This document shows, one piece after another, positions 45,271 to 53,898 of a stretch of DNA of 64,000 bases (position 1 is the first letter of the stretch; the number at the start of each line of letters is the position of its first letter). Source of the stretch: Actinokineospora bangkokensis (GTDB lineage: Bacteria; Actinomycetota; Actinomycetes; Mycobacteriales; Pseudonocardiaceae); the NCBI RefSeq assembly GCF_001940455.1, contig NZ_MKQR01000009.1, positions 248,754 through 312,753 of the forward strand. The letters are read 5' to 3'. The translations under genes and the position numbers were made by a program. The notes below the pieces were generated by a model. That model made no database searches, was not told the origin of the DNA, and saw nothing but the letters and a program-made list of their open reading frames with translations.

Positions 45271-45786
45271 TCAGGAGAAGTCGCCGGTGAGCCAGCGGTC
45301 GGGGCGGACCTCGACGACCTCCGGGGTGCCGTTGGCGTTCTGGCCGCCCGCCTCCCAGGCCACCCAGCCGTCCAGGTCCGCCGCGGGCAGGTAGCGGGCG
45401 CCGATGCGGCGCAGGTCGGCCTCGGTGGCCGGTTCCTGGCGCACGACGGTGCCCTCCACGGTGACGTACCGGTAGGGCACCTCGGGGCGCTGGACGGACA
45501 GCGACAGCACCCCCGCCCGCCGGATCAACCGGGACTTGCGGCGGCCCTGCCTGGTCACCACCGTCAGGGTGCCGCCGGGTTCGTAGGCGTACCAGGTGGG
45601 CAGGGTCGACGGCGGGCGGTCGCCCTCGCTGACCACGCTGAGCACCGCCACGCGCGGTTCGGCCAGGAAGGCCTCGCGCTCCGCCCTGCCCAGCTTGCCC
45701 GGCTTGCCGGTGTCGTCCCGCGTGTCCTGCTGCTCGGTGTCCTGCTGCTTGATGTCCTGCTGCTCGGTGTCTTGCTGCTTGCCCAT
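45271..45786 (-). CDS. PPOX-class F420-dependent split-barrel oxidoreductase with N-terminal QQD repeats
   Basis: 171 aa from ATG 45786. After the start comes a low-complexity segment of four pentapeptide units (QQDTE, QQDIK, QQDTE, QQDTR), encoded by a 15-bp tandem repeat. The PPOX/PNPOx-like split barrel follows: FLAEPRVAVLSVVSE, PSTLPTWYAYEPGG, RKSRLIRRAGVLSLSVQ, YVTVEGTVV. The family binds F420 or FMN and reduces varied small molecules. A second paralogue starts 73 bp upstream on the same strand. Confidence 0.9.
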   Translation of the reverse strand: MGKQQDTEQQDIKQQDTEQQDTRDDTGKPGKLGRAEREAFLAEPRVAVLSVVSEGDRPPSTLPTWYAYEPGGTLTVVTRQGRRKSRLIRRAGVLSLSVQRPEVPYRYVTVEGTVVRQEPATEADLRRIGARYLPAADLDGWVAWEAGGQNANGTPEVVEVRPDRWLTGDFS

Positions 45787-45858
45787 GTGGTCCTCCCAGT
45801 CCCAGGACACCAGTGAACCGCAGCGGACCGACAAGACGGCCCGCGTCCCACGTCCCGG

Positions 45859-46284
45859 TCAGTCGGCGATGCCGGTGAAGCCGACCACGGAGTCGATGCG
45901 GGCCCGCACCAGGTACTCGCCGGGCACGGAGTTGCGGGCCCCGTACTCCTCGGCCCGGTCGGCGCCCATGTAGCGGGCGCCGATGCGGGTGGCCCACTCG
46001 CGCACGACGGCGAGGTCGTCGACGAAGGTGGGCGTCGCGGTGATCGTCACGTAGGAGTACGGGGGTTCCTGGTCGTCGACGCAGACGCTGAGCCGGTTCT
46101 CCCGGCGCAGCGCGCGGTACTTCACCGAGTCCGACCACGTGGTGAACACGAGGTCGTCGCCGTCGACGAGGAACCAGATCGGCGTGACGTGCGGGGAGCC
46201 GTCGCGGCGCACCACGGCGAGCTTGCCGGTGCGGGTCCCCGCGCCCGCGAACGGGCGCCACTGCTCGTCGGTCATCCTGGGCAT
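45859..46284 (-). CDS. PPOX-class F420-dependent oxidoreductase (TIGR-type split barrel)
   Basis: 141 aa from ATG 46284 (GGAGGAC just upstream). Split-barrel motifs: TRTGKLAVVRRDGSPHVTPIWFLVDGDDLVFTT in parts, SDSVKYRALRRENRLSVCVDD and YVTITATPTF. It fits the F420-dependent PPOX family acting as a reductase. It is 80 bp downstream of the biosynthetic operon ending with the Asp-hydroxylase-like gene; an imperfect hairpin at 46305-46342 in that gap makes cotranscription uncertain. Confidence 0.9.
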   Translation of the reverse strand: MPRMTDEQWRPFAGAGTRTGKLAVVRRDGSPHVTPIWFLVDGDDLVFTTWSDSVKYRALRRENRLSVCVDDQEPPYSYVTITATPTFVDDLAVVREWATRIGARYMGADRAEEYGARNSVPGEYLVRARIDSVVGFTGIAD

Positions 46285-46364
46285 GTCGTCCTCCGGGACG
46301 CGGCTGTGCGGCGGACCCCCGCGCCCGGGGGCCCGCCACACTGTCGCACGGGTCGAGGCGCGGG

Positions 46365-47363
46365 TTACAGCGCCCGCGCCGGGACGGTCAGCTCGCGCAC
46401 GGCGGTGCCCACGCGGGTCCGCAGGGTCACGGTGGGGGAGTCGCCCGCGGGGTCGATGGTGATGGTGCGCTCGTCGGTCCAGCCCGCGAAGCGGAACTCG
46501 CCGCCGCCGGTGTGGATGAGCTTGGCCGTCGGCTTGCCCGCCACGGTCAGCACCAGCGCGCCGTCGACGACCGAGGCGGTGGCGGGCGCCTGCTCCTGCG
46601 GCTGGAGGAACTGACCGTCCTCCTCCTCCCAGGAGGGGAACGACACCGGGATGTCGAACGCCACCGAGTGCGCCGCCAACCCCTCGGCCGACAGCGGGAC
46701 CCGCCGCTTGTTGACCAGCACGTCGTCGCGGTCGAGGTCGGCCAGGTACTCGTCGGGGAACAGCTCCAGCAGCTCCTCCGACACCAGCGCGTCGATCACC
46801 ATGTGCACGCGCGGCACGGTGTCGGTGTTCTCCACCTGGTGCATTCGGGAGAAGTCGCCGAACCAGAACTCCCCGGGCTGCCACTGGTGCAGCGTGCCCT
46901 CCATGAACAGCTTGGCGCCGGGACAGGTGGTGACCGGCACGTGCAGCCGGGCGTTGCCCCAGGCCGGGCCGTACTTGGTGTCGTTGTGCAGCCAGCTCTT
47001 CGCGCCGGGGCCCAGCGAGAGCAGCCGCACCGCGCGCAGCTCGGCCGGGATGTCGGCCAGCAGCGCGGAGAAGTAGGGCGCCTTCTCCCGCCACACGGTG
47101 TCCTCGTGCTCCAGCAGGCCGGGGCCGCCGGGGTCGGTGCGCTCCAGGTTGGCGCCCGCGCTGCGCAGCGACAGGCAGCGCCAGTCGATCTCGGCCTCGG
47201 TGACGGTGCCGTCGTCGGCGTAGCTGCGCTGCAGGCTCCACACGTGCTCGCTGAGCGTGCGCAGGTCGTCCTGCAGGCGGGCGGCGTCGTACTCGCGCTT
47301 GAGCTTGGCCGCGGGCGGCACGGTGGTGGTCGCGGTGGGCGGGAGCGGGTTGTCGATGGACAC
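46365..47363 (-). CDS. Aspartyl/asparaginyl beta-hydroxylase-type Fe/2OG oxygenase
   Basis: 332 aa from GTG 47363. The core is of the Asp/Asn beta-hydroxylase family: LLSLGPGAKSWLHNDTKYG, iron ligands likely His141 (ARLHVPV) and His175 (SRMHQVEN), and 2-oxoglutarate-binding Arg185 (VPRVHMVID). The two-His, no-carboxylate arrangement is typical of the family. A further C-terminal beta-rich part of about 100 residues (QEQAPATASVVDGALVLTV onward) is unusual. Last gene of the seven-gene leftward cluster operon, 30 bp after the ATP-grasp gene. It likely hydroxylates an amino acid, free or in the assembled product. Confidence 0.88.
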   Translation of the reverse strand: MSIDNPLPPTATTTVPPAAKLKREYDAARLQDDLRTLSEHVWSLQRSYADDGTVTEAEIDWRCLSLRSAGANLERTDPGGPGLLEHEDTVWREKAPYFSALLADIPAELRAVRLLSLGPGAKSWLHNDTKYGPAWGNARLHVPVTTCPGAKLFMEGTLHQWQPGEFWFGDFSRMHQVENTDTVPRVHMVIDALVSEELLELFPDEYLADLDRDDVLVNKRRVPLSAEGLAAHSVAFDIPVSFPSWEEEDGQFLQPQEQAPATASVVDGALVLTVAGKPTAKLIHTGGGEFRFAGWTDERTITIDPAGDSPTVTLRTRVGTAVRELTVPARAL

Positions 47364-47393
47364 GTCAGGCCTCTCGGTGGTGGTGGTCGGTGA

Positions 47394-48686
47394 TCAGGGG
47401 GTGGGCGCCAGCGCCGCGCGGTCGGCGCCGCGCACGCCCGCCAGCGCCACGTCGACGTCGGCCCGCACCCGCGGGGTGAGGAAGCCGTGCCGCGCGGTCA
47501 GCTCGTCCAGCACGGCGCCCAGCCGGGGCACGTCGGCGTACTCGCAGGTGATGACCATGTTGGCGTAGCGGACGCCGTCGACGGTGAAGCTGCTGGAGCG
47601 CACCACGTCCAGGGCGGCCCTGGCGTCGGCGTCGGCGGCCGGGCTCATCGGGGCGGTGGGCACCTGCAGGGCCACCCGGCGCGCGGCGCCGGAACCCCGG
47701 TCGTGGCGGGTGCCCCACTCGCCGAAGAGGATGTCCACCATGGACACGTAGGTGTTGAGCCCGGAGGCCGCGATCGACAGCGAGGTCGACCCGGACACCC
47801 GGGGGTTGATCTCGATGACCTCGAAGCGGTCGCCGTGGTGGATCATCTCCACCTCGACCGACCCGGACAGCTCCAGCGCCGCGCACAGCCCGCGCAGCTT
47901 CTCGGCCACCGGGGCGAACAGCGCGTCGGCGTCGGGGCGGGGCGCGGTGTAGCGCACGGTGCTGAAGGCGAAGGTCGGCTCGCCGCCGGTGGGCCCCTTC
48001 CACAGCAGCGGCTGGACCACGTAGTCGCCCGCCGAGCCCACCAGCTCCACCGAGCACAGCTCCCCGGTGAGGCAGCGCTCCAGCACCACGTTGCCGTCGT
48101 AGGGCTCGTCCAGGTAGCGGTCGAGCTCGGCGGGGCCCGCGATGAGCCGGATGCCGTTGCCCAGGCAGTCCCACAGCGGCTTGCTCAGCAGCGGGTAGCC
48201 CAGCTCGGCGGCGCGCTCACCCAGGTAGTTGCGGTAGGCGGGCACCGGGACGGTGCGGTCGTTGAGCAGGTCGCCGTCGACCAGGATGCCCTCGGGGGTG
48301 TCCAGGCCGTGCGCGCGGACCAGCTGCTTGGTCTCCCACTTGTTCGCCATGAGCCCGGTCGCGGCGGCGCTGTGCATCACGGTCGGGATGCCGTCGGCGG
48401 CCAGCCGCTCGCACACCAGCGCGTCGCGCAGCGCGTTCTCGTCCGGGATGGACAGCGACACCACGCCGTCGGCGCCCCAGGCGCGGATGCGGTCCAGGGT
48501 CTGCGCCACCGACACACCCGCGGGCAGCTTCTCCGACTCGCCGGGGAACTCGTCCGGGCCGCACTCGCCGTCGGTGTAGAACAGCTTGCCGACCACGCCC
48601 CGCGCGCGCAGCGCCGCGCCCAGCTCCACCAGGTAGGGGACCGTCTGCTGGATCTCGATGGACCGCAGGAAGGCGATCTTCCTCAT
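47394..48686 (-). CDS. ATP-grasp amino acid/peptide ligase (first of pair)
   Basis: 430 aa from ATG 48686, overlapping the upstream ATP-grasp gene by 4 nt. ATP-grasp features: LMANKWETKQLVRAHGLDTP (start of the lid helix), LSKPLWDCLGNGIRL, glutamates in GNVVLERCLTGELCSVELV, and metal-binding EVEMIHHGDRFEVIEINPRVSGS. The EINPR pattern and overall length fit carboxylate-amine ligases such as carnosine-synthase-like or L-amino acid ligases, which make peptide bonds through acyl phosphates. Placed between another ligase and a hydroxylase, it probably forms an amide in the cluster's product. Confidence 0.9.
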   Translation of the reverse strand: MRKIAFLRSIEIQQTVPYLVELGAALRARGVVGKLFYTDGECGPDEFPGESEKLPAGVSVAQTLDRIRAWGADGVVSLSIPDENALRDALVCERLAADGIPTVMHSAAATGLMANKWETKQLVRAHGLDTPEGILVDGDLLNDRTVPVPAYRNYLGERAAELGYPLLSKPLWDCLGNGIRLIAGPAELDRYLDEPYDGNVVLERCLTGELCSVELVGSAGDYVVQPLLWKGPTGGEPTFAFSTVRYTAPRPDADALFAPVAEKLRGLCAALELSGSVEVEMIHHGDRFEVIEINPRVSGSTSLSIAASGLNTYVSMVDILFGEWGTRHDRGSGAARRVALQVPTAPMSPAADADARAALDVVRSSSFTVDGVRYANMVITCEYADVPRLGAVLDELTARHGFLTPRVRADVDVALAGVRGADRAALAPTP

Positions 48687-49921
48687 CTCGGGTCGACCTC
48701 GACGGTGATGGCCCCGACGACGTCGTTGGCCAGCTCGTTGGCCTCGGTGGTCGACCCGCCGGTGACGATGACGTAGCCGACCCTGGCGACGTTGTCGGTG
48801 GCCGCGCCCAGCTCCTTGCCCGGCTCGGCGTAGACCTCGGCCTCGACGACCTGCTCGCTGTCCGGGATGCCGCGCACGCCGCGGAACACCCCGGCCCGCG
48901 GCGGGGTCAGGAAGCGGATCGCGGCGGCGCGCTGCTCGGTGCGCTCCAGGTCGGGGGTGCGGCCCAGGGCGATCTGGATGTAGGCGGCGGCCTCGCTGAC
49001 CCCGGTGGCCAGGCGCACCAGCTTCATGATGTGGTCGCCGGGCGGGCGGGCGCCGATCTCGATGATGCGGGCGGTGCCGGGGGAGACGAGCTTGATCTCC
49101 GCGTGCGCGATGCCGTGCCGGAAGCCCAGCGCCGCCAGCCCCGCCGCGGACGCGGCGAGCAGGGTGGCGCGGTCGTCGGAGGACAGCTCGGCGGGCACGG
49201 TGTGGCCCAGCTCGGCGCGGCTGTCGTCGGCGGTGGTGAACTTCTGCGTGATCGCCAGCTCGCGCACCCGCCCGTCGACCACCGCGGACTCGACGCTGAA
49301 CTCCACGCCGCCGACGTACTCCTGGGCCAGCACGGAGTTGTCCAGCGGGGTGCCGTGCGGGAACTCGAACGGCCAGCCCTGGGCGAACTCCACCGCGCGG
49401 GCCAGGTCGTCGGCCGAGCGGACCACGGTGACCCCGATCGACCCCGCGTTCTCGGCGGGCTTGACCACCAGCGGGTACTCGATGCCCGCGGCGGCGACCA
49501 GCTCGGCCAGCTCCTCGGCGGTGGCCGCCGAGACGGTGCGCGGCGCCGGGGCGCCCGCCCGCTCGAACGCCTCGGCCATCGCCCGCTTGTTGCGGGTGGC
49601 CAGGGCCAGCTCCGGGTCGTGCGACGGCAGGCCGAGGTCGGCGGCGACCTGGGTGGCCAGGCCGGAGAAGAACTCCCAGCCGGTGATGACGCCCTCGACG
49701 CCCTCCTCGCGGCCGTAGGCGACCAGCGCCTTGCGCGCCAGCTCCAGGTCGGAGAAGTCGGTGAACACCGTGCCCGCGATCAGGTCCTTGCTGCTGGGCG
49801 GGTAGTTGTCGTAGAGGTCGGCGTGCGTGGCCACCAGGGTCCGCACCCCCAGCGCGGCGGCGGCCCGCAGCAGGTCCTCCCCGGCGTTGCCGTTCGCCTC
49901 GATCAACAGCAGCTTCGTCAT
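48683..49921 (-). CDS. ATP-grasp amino acid/peptide ligase (second of pair)
   Basis: 412 aa from ATG 49921 with GAGGTC upstream. N-terminal Rossmann-like MTKLLLIEANGNAGEDLL, ATP-grasp core with ATRNKRAMAEAFERAGAP, YPLVVKPAENAGSIGV, VLAQEYVGGVEFSVE, and EIKLVSPGTARIIEIGARPPGDHIM. The last motif is typical of L-amino acid ligases of the BacD/carnosine-synthase-like class. It is only distantly related to its neighbour, so the pair probably makes two different bonds rather than being a recent duplicate. 45 bp downstream of the MFS gene. Confidence 0.91.
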   Translation of the reverse strand: MTKLLLIEANGNAGEDLLRAAAALGVRTLVATHADLYDNYPPSSKDLIAGTVFTDFSDLELARKALVAYGREEGVEGVITGWEFFSGLATQVAADLGLPSHDPELALATRNKRAMAEAFERAGAPAPRTVSAATAEELAELVAAAGIEYPLVVKPAENAGSIGVTVVRSADDLARAVEFAQGWPFEFPHGTPLDNSVLAQEYVGGVEFSVESAVVDGRVRELAITQKFTTADDSRAELGHTVPAELSSDDRATLLAASAAGLAALGFRHGIAHAEIKLVSPGTARIIEIGARPPGDHIMKLVRLATGVSEAAAYIQIALGRTPDLERTEQRAAAIRFLTPPRAGVFRGVRGIPDSEQVVEAEVYAEPGKELGAATDNVARVGYVIVTGGSTTEANELANDVVGAITVEVDPR

Positions 49922-49966
49922 CGTGACCTCTCGTGTGGTGACTGGGGTGGGTGTCCGGGGGACGGG

Positions 49967-51235
49967 TCAGGCGGTGGGCGCGGGGGCGGCGCGCAGGGAC
50001 AGCAGCGTGGTGGAGAGCAGGCTCAGCGCGGCCAGCACCGCCCACGGCCACACCCGCCCCCACGACAGCAGGGTGGTGAACAGGGCGGGGGCCAGCGCGC
50101 CGCCGACGTTCCAGGACAGCATCTGGAACACCGCCAGGTACCGGCCGCGCAGCGCGGGCGGGGCGAGCGCGACCGACAGCGAGCTCACCGCGGGCGACTG
50201 CACGACCTCGGCCAGGGTGTAGACGAGCATCGCCGCGGTGAGCGCCGCGATGGCGAGCCAGCCGGGCACCAGGCCCGCGGCGGCGAAGGCGGCGAACGCC
50301 ACGGCGTTGAGCACCGCGGCCAGCGCGATCACCCGGTGGGGCCGGTGCCGCTCGACCCACGCGCTGACGCTGGTCTGGGTGAGCGACACCAGGACGGTGT
50401 TCACCGTCAGCAGCACGCCCGCCAGCCAGATGATGCCCGGCACGGTGCGCTCGATGTAGATCGCCAGCAGCACGCTGAGCACCATGGCGTCGAGCACGAA
50501 CACGAAGTTGACCGCGACGAGCCGCAGGAACGCCCGGTCGCGCAGCACGACCCCGTAGCCGACCTTCGCCGCCGCCGGTGCCTCGTCGTCGGCCACCGCC
50601 GCCGGGGCCTCCTGGGGCACCGGGCGCCAGCTGATCAGCAGCCAGGACGCGAAGGCGTAGGACACGGCGTTGGCCACCAGCAGCCAGTGCAGCCACCCGG
50701 TGCCGCCGACGCCGACCACGACGGCCGCGATCGCCCCGCCGAGCCCGACCCCCGCGTTGCGCAGCGCCTGCATCAGCCCGAACCACCGGGTCCGGTTGTC
50801 CTCCGTGGACGCCAAGGCGACCAGCGAGCCGTAGGAGGTCCAGTAGCCGCTGATGCCCACCTGCACCAGCAGGCCCAGGACGGCGACGTGCCAGAACTGC
50901 TCCGCCAGCAGGTAGGACAGGAACCCGATGCCCGCGACGAGGTTGCTCACCGCGGCCACCAGCCGCGGGCCGAACCGGTCCACGAGCCCGCCGAACAGCG
51001 CGGGCGCGGGGATCGCGAGCAGCTGGGCGACCGTCAGCGCGAAGCCGACCTGCACCAACGACATCGACGTCGTCCTGGCGAAGTAGACGACCTGGAAGGC
51101 GAACAGCAGCCCGCTGCCCAGGCTGTCGATGGCGCCCGCGGTCAGGAAGCGGGCGTTGCCGCCGATCTCCGGCAGGCCCCAGCGCGAGCGCGGCCCCCGG
51201 TCGTCGGGTGCGGTGGTGGTGGTCGGTTCAGACAT
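49967..51235 (-). CDS. MFS exporter of the cryptic nucleotide/amino-acid cluster
   Basis: 422 aa from ATG 51235. Twelve hydrophobic segments; loop 2-3 with GGLVDRFGPRLVAA, and a charged central loop (VPQEAPAAVADDEAPAAAK). Similar to MFS permeases often found in antibiotic clusters. Embedded in the middle of the seven-gene operon (56 bp after the IPNS-like gene, 45 bp before the ligase), which points to export of, and self-protection from, the product. Confidence 0.9.
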   Translation of the reverse strand: MSEPTTTTAPDDRGPRSRWGLPEIGGNARFLTAGAIDSLGSGLLFAFQVVYFARTTSMSLVQVGFALTVAQLLAIPAPALFGGLVDRFGPRLVAAVSNLVAGIGFLSYLLAEQFWHVAVLGLLVQVGISGYWTSYGSLVALASTEDNRTRWFGLMQALRNAGVGLGGAIAAVVVGVGGTGWLHWLLVANAVSYAFASWLLISWRPVPQEAPAAVADDEAPAAAKVGYGVVLRDRAFLRLVAVNFVFVLDAMVLSVLLAIYIERTVPGIIWLAGVLLTVNTVLVSLTQTSVSAWVERHRPHRVIALAAVLNAVAFAAFAAAGLVPGWLAIAALTAAMLVYTLAEVVQSPAVSSLSVALAPPALRGRYLAVFQMLSWNVGGALAPALFTTLLSWGRVWPWAVLAALSLLSTTLLSLRAAPAPTA

Positions 51236-51291
51236 GGGTGTCCGCGTCCTGTCCTGTCATGCCGGGTCCTGGGTCCGCGCGGTCGGGCCTG

Positions 51292-52332
51292 CTACAGGCC
51301 GTAGGCGCGGCGGAACTTCTCGAGGATGTACTCGCCGGAGCGCACCGGGGCGTGCCGCGGCGGGTCCTGCAGGGAGGTGCAGGTGGGGATGCACTCGATG
51401 AGCGCGTCGAAGTTGGGCTGGTGGAAGAACGGCACCGAGTACCGCTCCCGCGTCGCCACCTCCGGCGCCGGGTTGACCACCCGGTGCACCGTGCTGACCC
51501 AGCGGTTGTTGGTCCACACCGCCATGAGGTCACCGATGTTGACCACGAACGAGCCCTCGATCGCGGGCACGTCCACCCACTCGCCCGCCTTGTCCAGCAC
51601 CTGCAGGCCGCCGGGGGCGTCGTCCTGGTAGAGGATCGTCAGGCTGCCCCAGTCGCTGTGCTGGCCCTTGCGCAGCTGGCCCGGCTTGGGCGGCACGAGC
51701 TGGGCCGGGTAGTAGTTCGCGGTCAGGTTCGTCATGTGCTCGTCGACCTTGTCGTCGAACCAGCCCTCGGGCAGGTCCAGGGCGAGGGCGAACAGCCGCA
51801 TCAGCTCCAGCGCCAGCTCCTGCATGCTCGCGTAGTAGGCGCGGTAGGCGGCGGCGAACCCGGGCAGGTCCGGCCAGTGGTTCGGCGTGGTGAGCAGCGG
51901 GTCGGACCCGGCGGGCAGCGCGGGCGCGTCCGGCTCGCCCAGCCGGTTGTAGGTGTAGGTCTGCGACAGGTCCGGCAGGTCGCGCTCGTCGGCCACCGAG
52001 GCGTCGGTGTTCGACGCGGCCAGGCTGCCCGCGCGGCCGAACCCGCGCATCAGCGGGTCGTCCGGCGCGGCCTGCAGGGCCAGCTTGGCCGCGTCGGGCA
52101 GGGCGAAGAACTCCCGGGTGGCCCGGTACATCGCCGCGATGCGCTCGGCGGGCACGCCGTGGCCGACGATGGCGAGGAACCCGCTGGTCTCGCACACCCG
52201 GCCGAGGGTCTTGGCCACCAGCTCGCGGGCGGCCGGGTCGCCGGAGCGGGCGCTGGAGATGTCGATGACCGGCACGTAGCCGTCGACCAGGGTGACCGGT
52301 GCGGTGCGGGTGTCGACTGGTGAGAGGGTCAT
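51292..52332 (-). CDS. Isopenicillin-N-synthase-like Fe(II)/2OG oxygenase
   Basis: 346 aa from ATG 52332, overlapping the LOG gene by 4 nt. N-terminal DIOX_N part (VPVIDISS, ETSGFLAIVGHGVP), then the 2OG-Fe(II) double-stranded beta helix with iron ligands His225 and Asp227 (GQHSDWGSLTIL) and His283 (TVHRVVNP), and 2OG-binding Arg297/Ser299 (RYS). RxS indicates a 2OG-using enzyme rather than true IPNS. Homologues hydroxylate, desaturate or ring-close amino acid, nucleoside or beta-lactam substrates. Confidence 0.93.
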   Translation of the reverse strand: MTLSPVDTRTAPVTLVDGYVPVIDISSARSGDPAARELVAKTLGRVCETSGFLAIVGHGVPAERIAAMYRATREFFALPDAAKLALQAAPDDPLMRGFGRAGSLAASNTDASVADERDLPDLSQTYTYNRLGEPDAPALPAGSDPLLTTPNHWPDLPGFAAAYRAYYASMQELALELMRLFALALDLPEGWFDDKVDEHMTNLTANYYPAQLVPPKPGQLRKGQHSDWGSLTILYQDDAPGGLQVLDKAGEWVDVPAIEGSFVVNIGDLMAVWTNNRWVSTVHRVVNPAPEVATRERYSVPFFHQPNFDALIECIPTCTSLQDPPRHAPVRSGEYILEKFRRAYGL

Positions 52333-52937
52333 GCTCGGACTTCCTGTCTCGTTCCTGCTGGGGTGGCGCCGGGCGCGGGGGCCCAGCGGGGTGGTGGCGG
52401 GGTCCAGTCCCGCACCGCGGCGGTGAACCCCGCGGCCCCCGACACCGGGACCAGGGAGTGCCGCTCGGCCGGGCGCAGGAAGCCGTGGCGGGCCATCCGC
52501 GCCGCCACCTCGACCAGCGGGGCCCAGTAGCCGTCCACGTCGAGCAGCAGCAGCGGCTTGCTGTGGTGGCCGAGTACCAGCGCGGCCCACACCTCGAACA
52601 GCTCCTCCAGGGTGCCGACGCCGCCGGGGACGGCGACGATCGCGTCACCGAGCTCGGCCAGCTGCCGCTTGCGCTCGTGCATGGTGTCCACCACGCGCAG
52701 CTCGGTCAGCCCGGGGTGGGCCACCTCGGCGTCGACCAGCTCGCGCGGGATGACGCCGATGACCTCCGCGCCCGCGGCCAGCGCGCGGTCGGCGACCACG
52801 CCCATCAGCCCGGTGCTGCCGCCGCCGTAGGCGAACCCGGCGCCGTCCGCGGCCAGCTCCTCGACGAAGCGGCCGACCGCCTCCGCGAAGGCGGGGGAGT
52901 CCCCGCTGGCCGACCCGGCGTAGACGGTGACGCGCAT
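52329..52937 (-). CDS. LOG-family nucleotide phosphoribohydrolase
   Basis: 202 aa from ATG 52937, which overlaps the thyX-like stop by 1 nt (TGATG). LOG/TIGR00730 motifs: YGGGSTGLMG (37-46), MHERK (86-90) and catalytic PGGVGTLEE (104-112). The family hydrolyses nucleoside 5'-monophosphates to free base and ribose 5-phosphate; known relatives include cytokinin-activating LOG, and MilB-type CMP hydrolases in antibiotic pathways. Sitting immediately after a ThyX-family gene in one translationally coupled unit, it most likely cleaves the C5-modified pyrimidine nucleotide. A Pro-rich C-terminal tail is unusual. Confidence 0.93.
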   Translation of the reverse strand: MRVTVYAGSASGDSPAFAEAVGRFVEELAADGAGFAYGGGSTGLMGVVADRALAAGAEVIGVIPRELVDAEVAHPGLTELRVVDTMHERKRQLAELGDAIVAVPGGVGTLEELFEVWAALVLGHHSKPLLLLDVDGYWAPLVEVAARMARHGFLRPAERHSLVPVSGAAGFTAAVRDWTPPPPRWAPAPGATPAGTRQEVRA

Positions 52938-53698
52938 CAGGGGGCCACGCGGCCGAAGGTCTCGAACGCCGCGTGCGTGATCGGCATCAGCTCGCGCCAC
53001 TGCCGCTCCATCTCCTCGGCCACCACGGCGATCTCGTGCTGCGGGTGCGAGGGGTAGGTGGCGTCCTGGCGGTGGGTGCGCAGGCTGAGGAAGTGCATCA
53101 GCGAGCGGGCGTTGCAGGTGGCGTAGAGCGAGGAGTAGGTGGCCGTGGGCAGCACGATGCGGGCGATCTCGCGGGCCACGCCCCGCTCGATCAGCTCGTT
53201 GTACCCGGCGTAGGCCGCGCCGTAGGACTCCTTGGCGATCTCCACCAGCCGGTCGTGGTCGCCCTCGGCGCCCGGGACGTACTGGTAGTGGCCCGGCTTG
53301 CCCACCTGGCGCAGCAGCCGGTCGGCGTCGGGGACGTAGAACACCGGGCGCACCTCGCGGTAGCGGGCGCTCTCCTCGTTGAACGACCACGTGCGGTGGC
53401 GCATCATGTGCCGCACGGTGAAGATCGGCGCGGTGACCAGGAAGGTCAGGTAGTTGTGCTCGAACGGGCTGCCGTGCCGCGACTTCATCAGGTACTTGAG
53501 CATCCCCTCGACGTAGCCGTCGGAGCGCGTCTCGGTCTGCGCGATCTCCCCGACCGTGGACACCCGGGCGGCCCGCACCACGCCGAGGTCGCTGGCCTGG
53601 TGGTCGACGAGCTGCACGGTGATCTCGCTGCGGAACTCGATCTCGGGGTCGACGGCCGCGACGGCGGCGCCCTCCGGGCGGATCAGCTGGCTGGTCAC
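52937..53698 (-). CDS. ThyX-family flavin-dependent thymidylate synthase-like enzyme
   Basis: 253 aa from GTG 53698 (ATG 53713 is an alternative; neither has a strong ribosome site). The ThyX signature RHRTWSFNEESAR is complete at residues 100-112; other family segments are ASDLGVVRAARVST, LMKSRHGSPFEHN, TATYSSLYATCNARSLMHF and HPQHEIAVVAEEME. ThyX methylates dUMP at C5 using methylenetetrahydrofolate, FAD and NADPH; a ThyX homologue in polyoxin biosynthesis (PolB) acts on UMP. First gene of the operon and behind a SARP-type repeat array, so a dedicated biosynthetic role is favoured over housekeeping dTMP synthesis, which cannot be excluded without the rest of the genome. Confidence 0.93.
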   Translation of the reverse strand: MTSQLIRPEGAAVAAVDPEIEFRSEITVQLVDHQASDLGVVRAARVSTVGEIAQTETRSDGYVEGMLKYLMKSRHGSPFEHNYLTFLVTAPIFTVRHMMRHRTWSFNEESARYREVRPVFYVPDADRLLRQVGKPGHYQYVPGAEGDHDRLVEIAKESYGAAYAGYNELIERGVAREIARIVLPTATYSSLYATCNARSLMHFLSLRTHRQDATYPSHPQHEIAVVAEEMERQWRELMPITHAAFETFGRVAP

Positions 53699-53854
53699 GT
53701 GTGGTGGTCCCATCTGGTCGTTGGTGGCGGCACCCGGACCCGGACCGGGGGGTGCCGCGGCACGCCTCGCCACCCGGCCCCCCCGGGTGGCGCCTGCCCG
53801 CGCCGCCGGTGTGGCGCGGCGGTGGGCCTGTGCCGACCAGTCAACCCGGCGGTG

Positions 53855-53884
53855 TTATCGCAGCCTTATCGCAGGGATATCGAC
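53855..53884 (-). promoter_or_regulatory. SARP-type heptamer repeat array facing the thyX-led operon
   Basis: On the + strand TTATCGCA (53855), TTATCGCA (53866) and ATATCGAC (53877) recur with exact 11-bp period; read leftward the core is (G/T)CGATA. Direct heptamers at 11-bp spacing are the known SARP binding layout. The array ends 157 bp before the thyX-like start. The divergently read sister array is at 53899. Confidence 0.75.
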
Positions 53885-53898
53885 GCGGGCACCCCACC

